This document shows positions 1 through 8,734 of a stretch of DNA of 25,430 nucleotides, in pieces. The DNA is from Stentor coeruleus (Eukaryota; Ciliophora; Heterotrichea; Heterotrichida; Stentoridae), in contig MPUH01001034.1 of NCBI GenBank assembly GCA_001970955.1, forward strand, positions 1-25,430, given 5' to 3'. A model generated the notes under the pieces. That model worked only from the letters and a program-made list of their open reading frames with translations. It had not been told where the DNA came from and searched no databases. Each line of letters opens with the position of its first letter. Within the stretch, counting starts at the first letter, position 1. Position numbers and translations under genes: made by a program.

Positions 1-2027
1 ACTTGCTACTGAGCTTGCAGTTATAGTTTTAACATAATTTTTTATTGAAAACTCTGCTGATTTACTATCGGCAAACCCAGGACTTGATGCTTCAATATAA
101 AACTTTCCAGAAGACTTTACATTTAAATTGTTAAATATTGTATCTCCTGATGATGATGTGAGTTGTGATGATGTATATGTCCAGACAAACCCAGATTGTC
201 CCGATCCAGAAGGTTTTAGAGTCATGGATATTGCAAAAGGGCCGTTTGCTATTATTTTTGTACCTCCAGATATATCTTTTACAGTTGCAGTAATAGTAAA
301 AGCAACTAAGCTATCATTTGGCTAAATATATATTACTGTTGTACTAAAAGTTAAATCAATAACTGATCCAACGACTGTAATACTGAAATCTTTACTATAA
401 GATGGAGTATCAGTTTTGATAGTTATAGAAAATGTTCCATGAGTCGAGTAATAAATGTTACTAATAGTCACAACTCCACCTACATTTGTTAAAGGTGTAA
501 GGCCTTTGAGATACCCAGTAGAGTCAGTCAAAGTCACTGATGTTGTAAGTAAAAATTTTTCCCCATCCTCACCAATAATATTCACTGTAGCAACAAAGTT
601 CACATAAGTATAAATTGCAGTTGGATTAAGACTCAACGTTATATCAGAAACCAAATTTGTTACAGTATATATAGAACTATCTATTGAAGTAATCTCCGTA
701 GCTGAAGCTGTAATTTTAAATGACCCTGATGACAATATCTTTAATGAAGTAAACTGTATATACGCAGAACTATCAGTATTCCCAGTTTTTGTCCCATCCA
801 ACTTTGTCCCTGAATTTCCGGAAGCTGTAGACGTAAGAGACAATGTTATCATATTAGGACTAACATAATTTGTAGTGCCTCCATTAGCGATATCATTAAC
901 ATAAACATCAACATTAAAAGATGTTGTACTAAGTGCTGGCTAAATATTTATTACTGTTGGACTAACTTTTATTGTCAAAACAGATTTTGTAACAGTAGCA
1001 GTAACTGTAGCGGTTATACTTTTATATGTAAAAGTCAAGGTTTTTGTACCACTTGTTTTAAAGTACACAGTATATGAATATGTTCCTGTAGAACTTGTTG
1101 AAGAATCTCCTCCACCTATAAGACTTGAAGTTGATTCTGTTGAGGATCTAGATGAAGATAAGGTATAGTCCATTTCGCTAGAAGTTTCTGCTAAGGATAT
1201 AGTTGAAGATAAGGCATAGTAAATTAAATCTGAAGTATCAGTTATACTGACAGAAATACTTGAGCTAAAGAATGTATAGTAAGTTTTCGGAACTGAAGTG
1301 ACTATAAATTTTTCAGCAGAGACAACTTTTACAGCCTGGCTTCCGGCCACTGACCATGAATTGGTTGAATCTGTAATGGTATAAGGGACAGCAAAACTAC
1401 TAGAAGCAACTGAAACCATTATATTTGTACAAGTGTAAAGCCCTCCTGATTTTTCCCCGCTAACAGTGTTTAAATTATCTCCACTTACTGTCACAACAAA
1501 GCCACTATCAGCACCTGTATCAACAACTCCAGTTGAATCTAAAACTTGTATAACAATAGTAAAGCTTGTGCCTTTTTCAACAGTCTAAATATTAAATACA
1601 CTGGGATATGTGATTACTTTTGCATTTGGTGTGCTGACTGTAATACTTATAGTTGCTGATTCATCATTAGTGCAATAAACTTTTATTGAGTATGTATCTA
1701 TTGCGTTAAAGTATCCAGTAAAAGTTGCAGCGCCATTAGAGCATATTACAGAATTTGACCCTGAAAATGTTCCTGATGTTGANCGCCATTAGAGCATATT
1801 ACAGAATTTGACCCTGAAAATGTTCCTGATGTTGAAGTTGGGGTCAATTCTAGCCTCATTGATGTTCCTGAGCATGAGGCATATGATGCAGTAAACTGGC
1901 TTGAGATGAAGATTGTAAAAGTACCTGCGGAAACCGAGCAAGTTTCTCCATTCACTGAAGAGATTAGAAATTGAAATAGAAATAAGAGAATCTTCATTCT
2001 AATTTTAAACATTATAATCACAGCCAT
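1..2027 (-). CDS. Secreted multi-module beta-rich (Ig-like fold type) surface protein, 5' part; 3' end outside window
   Basis: The start at 2027 opens with a hydrophobic leader (core KILLFLFQFLISSVNG), a convincing signal peptide, so the product is probably secreted or on the cell surface; an inner Met (MKILLF) is an equally good start. The rest is rich in Ser, Thr, Val and Ile with few charges, typical of stacked beta-sandwich domains. At least three modules of about 205-215 residues can be aligned by eye: each starts T|P..S..SF.V.V.V.D after an intron and runs on to segments such as ITLSLT and SSGSFKI. Three 15-nt introns (1585-1599, 940-954, 322-336) must be removed for continuous reading, and the duplicated 53 bp around the N at 1783 must be collapsed, which restores the frame. 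The frame is still open at base 1. I cannot name a family with certainty; Ig-like or filamin-like repeats are the nearest description. No membrane anchor is visible. Confidence 0.8.
322..336 (-). other. 15-nt spliceosomal intron, phase 0
   Basis: On the minus strand this reads GTAATATATATTTAG, between ACA and CCA codons (…TFSTT | PNDSL…). The following exon stays open to the window edge. Confidence 0.9.
940..954 (-). other. 15-nt spliceosomal intron, phase 0
   Basis: On the minus strand this reads GTAATAAATATTTAG, between ACA and CCA codons (…KVSPT | PALST…). Its TAG ends one open frame and the downstream exon continues in the same frame. Confidence 0.9.
1585..1599 (-). other. 15-nt spliceosomal intron, phase 0
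   Basis: On the minus strand this reads GTATTTAATATTTAG. It lies between AGT and ACT codons, and its in-frame TAG is the only stop in a frame that otherwise continues on both sides (…TYPS | TVEKG…). Removing it joins the first and second modules. Confidence 0.88.
1731..1835. repeat. Duplicated 52 bp flanking a single N (unmerged contig overlap)
   Basis: Bases 1731-1782 and 1784-1835 are identical, with the N at 1783 between them. The extra 53 bp breaks the reading frame of the secreted protein, and deleting one copy restores it (…VICSNG continues as AATFTGYFNA). This strongly favours an assembly artefact. Confidence 0.9.
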
Positions 2028-2040
2028 TTATTCAATACAA

Positions 2041-2931
2041 ATTTTTAGTTTTTCTAAGGCTAAAATTATGTTTAAATGAATATATAAGAAGGAAGATATA
2101 CAGTTAAGAATTTGACTGAAATTAAAGTTTTTAAGGCTAATAGGGGATGATTTTATCGTAAGTACTTTAATAGTTTGAAATTGATAAAGTTAATTGTTTC
2201 TTGAGAGATAGGACAATTTTTTATTGTTGAAATATGCTAGAGATTATACCACTTATATTTAAAGGTTGAAATATTTGTAGCAACAGATGGAGGCAGGTAT
2301 CATGAGTGGACTTGAAAAACATAAACTATTTAATATTTATTAAGAATATGGAAAAATTTATCAGATTAAATATATAGGATAATTGATTAAAAAAGTCACA
2401 TAATCAGCGACAACAAGTGGTTTAACATATCAAATCTGCCCAAAGAAAGAGATCGTAGGACAAACAACCTGATCAGACAAGGTTTAAACCATGCCACCTT
2501 AACTATCACCCGCTTTAACTTTAATAATTGATTTATATTTGAAAATTTTGATGCCAACAGTACTTCTTTTGTTTAGAATATAAATAAGAAGAAAGGGAGA
2601 TGAAAAAAAAACATTTGCAATCAAAATTTACATTGATGAAAGTAAAAATTATATTCCATAGTCTAAATAAATAATCCTGTTAAAATATAATGGAAAAATG
2701 TTTAGAATATAATTAAGAGTTATTGTAAATGCCCTTCCAAAATGTTTTAAGGTAGCTGATTCTTGTATATCTAGTAAGCTAATATTCTAATAAATTAATT
2801 TTATAGGGTATAAACAATAGTTTTTTACGAAAATAATATTTATAAGTTTGATTCAATAAAAATACCAGCTACTTAATCAACCTTATTAGGATTACGTCTA
2901 AAGCAGGGTAGGATAACTAAAATTAATTTTA
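2041..2931. other. Intergenic region without a supportable gene
   Basis: This AT-rich stretch upstream of the secreted-protein gene has no open frame of useful length. A slightly GC-richer patch at about 2395-2520 gives protein-like short frames, but stop codons are as frequent as expected for such DNA. No RNA gene or repeat was recognised. Confidence 0.6.
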
Positions 2932-3300
2932 TTATTGACCTGAAGGTCTTTTTTTTTGTGTGGCCTTATGCTCCAAATCACTTTAGCTATAAAAACTATT
3001 TTTCGACTCATTAGCCTCAGTTTCACAAATCAAAATATAAACTGATGAGTAAAAAGACCTAAATAAATCCTTTTAAGTAGCCAAACTTGAGGATATTTCA
3101 GATTTTTTTTGAAGTAATAAGTCAATTCATCAAGCTGTGCTTAAACATTAGGATACATTTTGAGGCAAATGATTAGTTTTAAATCATGCTGATTATCGAA
3201 TGTGTTGTATTTTGATCCTAGCATATAAGAAATAGAGGTGGCATTACAAAATAAAAATTCATAAATCCTATAACCAATTTAGAATAAAAAAGTAAATGCC
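2932..3300 (-). pseudogene. Possible decayed reading frame, family unknown
   Basis: One minus-strand frame across about 115 codons contains only about three stops, where DNA this AT-rich should give roughly nine. Its residues look protein-like, for example AQLDELTYYFKKNLKYPQVW, followed by a basic hydrophobic stretch ending IRPHKKK. The internal stops are TAA, TAA and TGA. There is no clear start, and the family is not recognised. It could be a gene remnant or a chance low-stop stretch. Confidence 0.35.
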
Positions 3301-3315
3301 CACTATTTTCATTAA

Positions 3316-3447
3316 AGATAGTCATAAAAGAAGAAATGATTTAGTATTCAAAATTTTAATCATCAAAAGATCGATAATTCCTAACTAATACTAATCATCA
3401 AAAGATAGTCACAAAAGAAAAAATGATTTAGTATTCAAAATTTTAAT
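3316..3447. repeat. Direct repeat of 45 bp (two copies, 87 bp apart)
   Basis: Bases 3316-3360 and 3403-3447 share a 45-bp sequence (centre AATGATTTAGTATTCAAAAT) with two differences. A shorter motif AATCATCAAAAGAT also occurs twice between them. This is a local duplication in non-coding DNA. Confidence 0.75.
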
Positions 3448-4274
3448 ATATAGAATAAAACTTTAATTATTTTTTCCCATAAAAACAAATAATGTTTTTT
3501 TATGTGATATCATTTTTTTAGCTTGAATTTTTGGCTTTTTGGATAGCTTCTTTTATAAGACACTTTAACCATTTTATTGTAATATAATCTAAAATATTTT
3601 TTAACATAAATATGCATATAAATTCGGCTACCTAATAAGATTCATAAACAAAATGATTATATATATTAAGATTTTAGTATAAAAATTTCGATGGCAGTGT
3701 GAAAATCTTATATAGTTTCTATAATAGTTTCGAAAGGTTCAATAATGATGAATTTGACATATTTTACATGCTTAGCTTGCTTTATTAATAGAAAACTTAG
3801 TTAAGTTATAATAGTTTAACTTTAATAAAAATATTTTGTGAATTTTTTGGATTTAGGAGGTATTTATTCGATGATATATAGAAATATTATTCTTTAGTTT
3901 TAAAAATAGCAAAGGGGTTTTTTATGCCTAAAATTTATTAAGTGTATTTAGTATGTTGTATTTATAGCAAAATTTAGGGATAAAGCTTAATTTTGAAGTG
4001 TATTTAGTATGTGGAATTTAAAAAAAAATTTAGGGATAAAGCTTAATTTTGAAAGCTAGCAAATAAAAAAAAATGTGATGATTTTAGGATAAAAGGTTTA
4101 AAAATTTAAAACATGCTATGTTTTTTTTAATAATAGCATAAATAAAAGCTTATATATACTATAAATAATAATCAATAACACTTAAATCTTATCAATAAGC
4201 CATCATACTAATTCTTAAAACTAAAAATATCACATAATCTATTCTTAAATAAGCATTATTACATAAATAATCAC
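3448..4274. other. Intergenic, very AT-rich, with one 56-bp tandem duplication
   Basis: No gene or RNA is recognisable here. The only structure seen is the tandem repeat listed separately at 3941-4052. Homopolymer runs of A and T are frequent. Confidence 0.6.
3941..4052. repeat. Tandem repeat, 2 x 56 bp
   Basis: Bases 3941-3996 and 3997-4052 are adjacent imperfect copies. Each begins AGTGTATTTAGTATGT and ends TTTAGGGATAAAGCTTAATT plus a few bases; differences cluster mid-unit (…TGTATTTATAGC against …GGAATTTAAAAA). There is no N here, so this is probably a real local duplication. Confidence 0.8.
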
Positions 4275-5015
4275 CTAACTGCTAATTTCCAAAATCTGAT
4301 CAAATATATCTTCATTATAATTCTTAGTGGCAATATCATTAATAGTCTTCTACGCTTAAATCTTCTGTCCCTTAATCTCCCTCATTTGTATCTCTTTAAA
4401 CTTCAGTTCATTCATCATACCTATCGCAGACATTAAACTTCCCCACAAATTCTTAGCAGTAGGTAAAACAGGAAAAGTAAACTTCCATTTCAAATCAACC
4501 CTTGATAAAACTACCCCATCTATGTCATTGGCTATTTTATTATGTTTAAAAAGTATCTGAGCATATTCTAGTCAACAGTAATAAAAGAATTTATCACATA
4601 GTCAATATCATAGAAATTTTCATTAAAATTACTAGGAATATAAGCTTTTAAAGTATCCCTATTAATAAAAACCAGCGACAAAGATTTGAGTTCAGTAAAA
4701 AGTACAGGGTCAATATTGAGGCTTTTATTAAGTAAAACCGATTTATTTCCTTCAACGATATCATTAAGAAAATCTTGGGTTAAATAAGAATCATCAGGTA
4801 AGTAGAAATTTCCAGTATCTTTTAAGAACTTAAACTTGCTGACAAGTGTTGCAGGCTAAAAACTCATCAAAACTACAAATTTCAGTTTGAATTCATTGCC
4901 AATTATTTGCTTCAGGTTTATCAAGCCCTCTTAAAACTTCATATTTAATCAAACCCTGAAACTCTTCTCTATTTTTTTCCATAAGCGATGCTAAAAGACT
5001 TTGTTCATCTAATAT
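4275..5015 (-). pseudogene. Decayed protein gene just downstream of the MORN gene, family unknown
   Basis: Three successive minus-strand frames carry long low-stop stretches: about 40 codons near 5010 (…LMEKNREEFQGLIKYEVLRG…), about 110 codons in the middle (…FLKDTGNFYLPDDSYLTQDF…), and about 95 codons at the end (…LEYAQILFKHNKIANDIDGV… to LEISS and a TAG at 4275). They are linked by frameshifts. In-frame stops interrupt them: a TAG before PATLVSKF, a TGA at 4572-4574, and TAA and TAG at 4356-4358 and 4350-4352. In total about 4 stops occur in 245 codons where about 20 would be expected, so this was coding DNA. No 15-nt GT-AG segment repairs the breaks. It may be the lost 3' part of the neighbouring MORN gene or a separate gene. 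Confidence 0.65.
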
Positions 5016-5055
5016 GGGGGTTTATAAAAAAAAATTTATCATAATAATTACTAAA

Positions 5056-6219
5056 TTATTCTCTATAAGAAGCTTCCTCTTCAATACGATTATGACAAAA
5101 AACCATATCAACATTGTCTAAAGCAAACACTTTACTAAATTTCTTCTCAAATTTAGCTAATAAATCCTGATCATCAAGAGCTTCATCAAATTTTGTCTTA
5201 CTCCATATAACAAAAATATAATTTTCATTTATCTCAATATCCTCATCACCACAAAAACTTTTCCATACTTCTTTTCTTTTCATAACATCTGGTTTAAATA
5301 ATGTTGCAGGGAATGACCTTGGATTAAAAAACTCTTGCATATCTGGATAATAAAGTTCATCATATTTAACTTGTGAATCATCAAGATTTAAAAATAAACA
5401 CCCACCATTGATAAAAACTTCCATACAAATACTTCTTAGAAATTCACGGGTTTTTTCACGACCTTCAGTTTTTCTTAATGTGACTAAATATTTTAAATCG
5501 ATTTCTTGGATTGGTCCTGGCATGCATTTTGATATATCGGATTTATAAAGATAAGATTGAGAACTTGTTATTATTGCTGCTATACGATTAGTTTTGTCTA
5601 TTGATGAAATTGCTGAAGGAAGTTCGGCTGGCGAGGCCAGCCGGTGGATTTTAACTTGACGATGTTGAGCTTCAAAGAATTTAGCATTTTTTTTCCGAGC
5701 TTCTTCTTGTAGACGGATTTCTTCATTCATATCATCACCTTCAATGAATGGGTTTAGGATTAGATCAGAGTTCAGGACGTAATAGTTAGCTTTGAATTCC
5801 CCTTGGATTTCGGAAGAAGAGGAAGGATATGTAAAACAACCTGTTCCTTCCATACGATCATTTTTCCACTCACCATCGTATTTTTTCCCATCTTGCCATG
5901 TATAACAGCCTGTTCCATGACGTTTATCATTCTGGAATTCACCTTTGTATATGTCTCCATTAGGGTAAAAACATTCACCTTTACCATGTTTCTTATCTTT
6001 AACCCAACTTCCTTGATATTTGCATAAAGTTCCTTGATTGCTTGATGAGAATAACTGAACACCTTGTCCATGACGCACTTTGGGCAGATGTTGTTTTTCA
6101 TCATTTGATAAAGTTTCTTCTGTTAACATTTCACCTGATGGCTTCATATAAGATATTTCACCATAGTAAGTGCTTTGATCTTTTAAAGAGATGCATTTCC
6201 AGTTCCCATTGTTTAGCAT
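5056..6219 (-). CDS. MORN-repeat protein with unassigned C-terminal domain (387 aa)
   Basis: The N-terminal third holds MORN repeats: a degenerate unit around residue 19, clear units at about 68-90 (YQGSW…HGKG), 91-113 (YKGEF…HGTG) and 114-136 (YDGEW…MEGTG), and a partial one after that. MORN arrays usually bind membranes or scaffold cytoskeletal and ciliary complexes. Residues about 150-387 form a mixed alpha/beta region with no repeat I recognise, including EFLRSICMEVFINGGCLFLN and IEINENYIFVIWS; it may be a folded domain, but I cannot name it. There is no signal peptide or membrane segment. The start at 6219 follows an AT-rich TATAATACAAA leader. The stop (TAA) lies about 40 bp before a decayed reading frame on the same strand, so the protein may be shorter than its ancestor. 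Confidence 0.85.
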   Translation of the reverse strand: MLNNGNWKCISLKDQSTYYGEISYMKPSGEMLTEETLSNDEKQHLPKVRHGQGVQLFSSSNQGTLCKYQGSWVKDKKHGKGECFYPNGDIYKGEFQNDKRHGTGCYTWQDGKKYDGEWKNDRMEGTGCFTYPSSSSEIQGEFKANYYVLNSDLILNPFIEGDDMNEEIRLQEEARKKNAKFFEAQHRQVKIHRLASPAELPSAISSIDKTNRIAAIITSSQSYLYKSDISKCMPGPIQEIDLKYLVTLRKTEGREKTREFLRSICMEVFINGGCLFLNLDDSQVKYDELYYPDMQEFFNPRSFPATLFKPDVMKRKEVWKSFCGDEDIEINENYIFVIWSKTKFDEALDDQDLLAKFEKKFSKVFALDNVDMVFCHNRIEEEASYRE

Positions 6220-6814
6220 TTTGTATTATAAAATTATGATTTTTATAAACTTCAGAGAGTTTTTAGGTTGGTTTTTATATAATAAAAGGATGAAAATGTA
6301 TAACAAAATTTAAAAAATGCTAAAGGAATTTGGTGTTGGGAAAAAAATATGTTTGTGGGTATAATTATAAGGAATTTTGATGGATTATTATAGTTGTTTA
6401 ATAGAAAAATATATAGAATTTTTAATAGATAGGATTTTTAGATTGATTTTGGAAATTTATTTTTGGATGATGATGTATGAAAACAATTTTGTAAGGCTTT
6501 TTTTGTAAATTTTATGGGGAGATGGCATGAATTTCGATGTGGAAATTTATATTGACTGTGGTGGATAAAGAAAATTCATAGAATTTTAATATTTTGCATA
6601 CTTTTTTGCAGGCTTATAGTTCATTCTGANAGCATGAATTTCGATGTGGAAATTTATATTGACTGTGGTGGCTAAAGAAAATTCATAGAATTTTAATATT
6701 TTGCATACTTTTTTGCAGGCTTATAGTTCATTCTGACATATTTCTTTAATAATGGGCCTTTGCAATTCAAGTGGTTTGAAACACTCGGTAACATTCGNAC
6801 ATATTTCTTTAATA
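6220..6814. other. Divergent intergenic region containing two assembly overlaps
   Basis: This lies between the MORN gene (-) and the Cys-rich gene (+). It includes the duplicated blocks around the Ns at 6630 and 6798, so its true length is about 170 bp shorter. No other gene is seen. The plus strand next to the MORN start is G-rich and C-poor, meaning the MORN sense strand is C-rich upstream. Confidence 0.6.
6525..6736. repeat. Duplicated 105 bp flanking a single N (unmerged contig overlap)
   Basis: Bases 6525-6629 and 6632-6736 match over 105 bp with one difference (GGTGGATAAAG against GGTGGCTAAAG), separated by the N at 6630 and one base. Confidence 0.88.
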
Positions 6815-6860
6815 ATGGGCCTTTGCAATTCAAGTGGTTTGAAACACTCGGTAACATTCG
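6736..6860. repeat. Duplicated 62 bp flanking a single N (unmerged contig overlap)
   Basis: Bases 6736-6797 and 6799-6860 are identical, separated by the N at 6798. The block includes the start codon of the following gene, so an upstream ATG at 6752 is a duplicate of the real one at 6815. Confidence 0.9.
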
Positions 6861-7678
6861 TTTTCGATACAGAAAACTTCTGCAAAAAGCGTGTTCTAAG
6901 AACAATCCCTTCAGAACTTCCACTTTCCTGCATCTTTTCATATCTCCAAAAAAACTTATCCTCACAGGACTCAGATTCTTCTATCATCCTAAGAGTAAGA
7001 GAAAAAATCTATACACAAACATCAGGAAATACCCTCATCTCAGATTTACATTTAAATTCAAGTGACCGTATTCATGTCGCAGCAAAAAAACTAGACTCTA
7101 CAAAGCAATCTGTCCATTTAAGAATTTATTGTTGTGGAGAAAGAGATGAAGTTTCAGATTTTGATTGTCCTTTAACAGCAGAAAGTCTTACTCAATCTAT
7201 TATCAGAAATAAAACATGCTGTAATAACAGTTCATGTGAAATTATAGTAAATGAACTTTGTTTATATGGATCTGATAGGATTCCTACATCATCATCATCA
7301 AAAACTGTACAAGTCGTTTTTGGCGACAATAAGTATATTGTTTATAAAAAATATTGGAAAGTTAAAAAACCTGGACTTAATCTTAAAGGTATTTGCTTTA
7401 ACCCTCAATGTCAGTTTTATAAACATGATATTAATATTCCTAGAGGTCTTGGGTGTTTTTCTATGAAAGAAGAAATGTGTGAAATTTATATGTGTCCTTA
7501 TTGTTCTAGTCAATTACAAATGAAAACCACTACTGTTTTTGCTAATTGTGTTGTTAGATATCAGATGGAGAATGGGGAGATTATATCAAGAAAAGTAGGA
7601 ACTTATCCTGAAGATGTGAAAGTTTCTTCTATGATTGAAGTAACCAATATTTTAAGTAATCTAACCCTTTTCCATTAA
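6815..7678 (+). CDS. Cys-rich ciliate protein with two ubiquitin-like-looking units and a zinc-ribbon-like tail (287 aa)
   Basis: I chose the ATG at 6815, because the earlier ATG at 6752 lies in the duplicated copy before the N. Two N-terminal stretches, about residues 11-92 and 98-175, look like degenerate beta-grasp units; each ends in a similar (L/Y).(S/G)SDRI motif. Residues about 187-250 carry GLNLKGIC.N.QC (C194, C199), then CEIYMCPYC (C222, C227, C230) and C245, a likely zinc site. This arrangement resembles a family common in ciliates that often follows ubiquitin-like domains; this is recognition from memory, and its function is unknown to me. The N-terminus MGLCNSSG fits N-myristoylation with a nearby Cys for palmitoylation. 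The stop is 14 bp before the next gene. Confidence 0.8.
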   Translation: MGLCNSSGLKHSVTFVFDTENFCKKRVLRTIPSELPLSCIFSYLQKNLSSQDSDSSIILRVREKIYTQTSGNTLISDLHLNSSDRIHVAAKKLDSTKQSVHLRIYCCGERDEVSDFDCPLTAESLTQSIIRNKTCCNNSSCEIIVNELCLYGSDRIPTSSSSKTVQVVFGDNKYIVYKKYWKVKKPGLNLKGICFNPQCQFYKHDINIPRGLGCFSMKEEMCEIYMCPYCSSQLQMKTTTVFANCVVRYQMENGEIISRKVGTYPEDVKVSSMIEVTNILSNLTLFH

Positions 7679-7692
7679 CTTTAATATAAAAA

Positions 7693-8619
7693 ATGTTATC
7701 AAAGTACAAATGGTTTATCGCAGGAGCTGCAGCAACAGTTGGTCTAGGTATTTATTTCCTAACCCAAGAAGTTACAGCTCCTCCCGAGCCGCCAAGAACT
7801 AAAATCTCCAAAGAAAAATCTATTTTGTTACTAAAAGACATGAAAAAACATATGATTCCCCTTCTTGTAACCCTAGCAAGTTACGTCATAAGCATAAAAG
7901 AACAACTAGGTACCAGAATTACTGATCATCAGCTTCGTGAGCTCATCAGCACAAAAAGCCGTATTCCTAATCAAATCAAACTAGCTGAAAACTTATTATT
8001 CCAAAAATATTCTATATCAGAAAAAGATTTTAAAGAAGCATGTCAAGTAGATTTTAAACAAGATCCTGATATTCAAAATCAACTTGGCGAGTTAAAATTT
8101 ATAGTAGATCAAGCTTTTTTAGGTATACATCCTATATCCCATGTTCAAATACCAGAATTCATGACCACAGATATTACTTTAATGCTTACATCTGAACTTT
8201 ATGAAATAACAATTTTTATTACTAATAAAAAACTTGGAGATCTAAAAGGACAAAAAGAAAATTTTAATGTTGGTTCACCAGAATATTTACAAATGACTGA
8301 TGATCTTGATAAAGAAACAGAACATTATAAGCAAAAATTATATGAAAAATATGGGTTGGATAAATTTGATGAAGCACCTAAACTGATTTTACATGCTGCA
8401 TTACAGAAATATAAAGAAAATGAGATGTTTATAAAGAAACTAGCTGAAATTGAAGCTATGTTCCAAACTGCGATGAATATGATTACTGCTGGACAGTATC
8501 CTTTAGAAGAGTCAGAAAAGCTTAGGAAAAAATATGAGGATGAACCAATAATACAAAAACTAGATAAACCTAGAGAAGTTGTTGAGGAAGAGTATTATGA
8601 AGAAATTATTTCAAAGTGA
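7693..8619 (+). CDS. Single-pass membrane-anchored helical protein, unknown function (308 aa)
   Basis: Residues 7-24 (WFIAGAAATVGLGIYFLT) form one transmembrane segment or signal anchor, followed by a Pro-rich linker (APPEPP) and a mostly helical body rich in Lys and Glu. The tail is acidic (EEEYYEEII). The anchor at the N-terminus with most of the protein following is seen in outer-membrane-tethered and peroxisomal proteins, but I see no diagnostic motif and do not assign a family. Only 14 bp (CTTTAATATAAAAA) separate it from the stop of the upstream gene. The stop is TGA, followed directly by in-frame TAA TAA; it is the only complete gene here ending in TGA. Confidence 0.82.
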   Translation: MLSKYKWFIAGAAATVGLGIYFLTQEVTAPPEPPRTKISKEKSILLLKDMKKHMIPLLVTLASYVISIKEQLGTRITDHQLRELISTKSRIPNQIKLAENLLFQKYSISEKDFKEACQVDFKQDPDIQNQLGELKFIVDQAFLGIHPISHVQIPEFMTTDITLMLTSELYEITIFITNKKLGDLKGQKENFNVGSPEYLQMTDDLDKETEHYKQKLYEKYGLDKFDEAPKLILHAALQKYKENEMFIKKLAEIEAMFQTAMNMITAGQYPLEESEKLRKKYEDEPIIQKLDKPREVVEEEYYEEIISK

Positions 8620-8734
8620 TAATAAATAGTTATGAAAATCATGAATAAATAAAAACAATTTCAGATAATCAAACTAAAATTATAATTTCTAATTTTTATT
8701 ATAAGTAGTTACCTTAATACTGGGACAAAATAAA

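Noticed and set aside
2335..2795. Plus-strand frame that becomes a 150-codon protein if TAA/TAG are read as Gln and TGA as Trp
   Set aside because: It has about ten stops in 150 codons, close to chance for this AT content, so there is no depletion to support coding. The protein-like look is what AT-rich DNA gives when stops are ignored.
5056..5070. Possible 15-nt intron joining the MORN gene to the downstream decayed frame
   Set aside because: No 15-nt GT-AG segment covers the stop codon. The AG in ATTTAG has no GT at the right distance.
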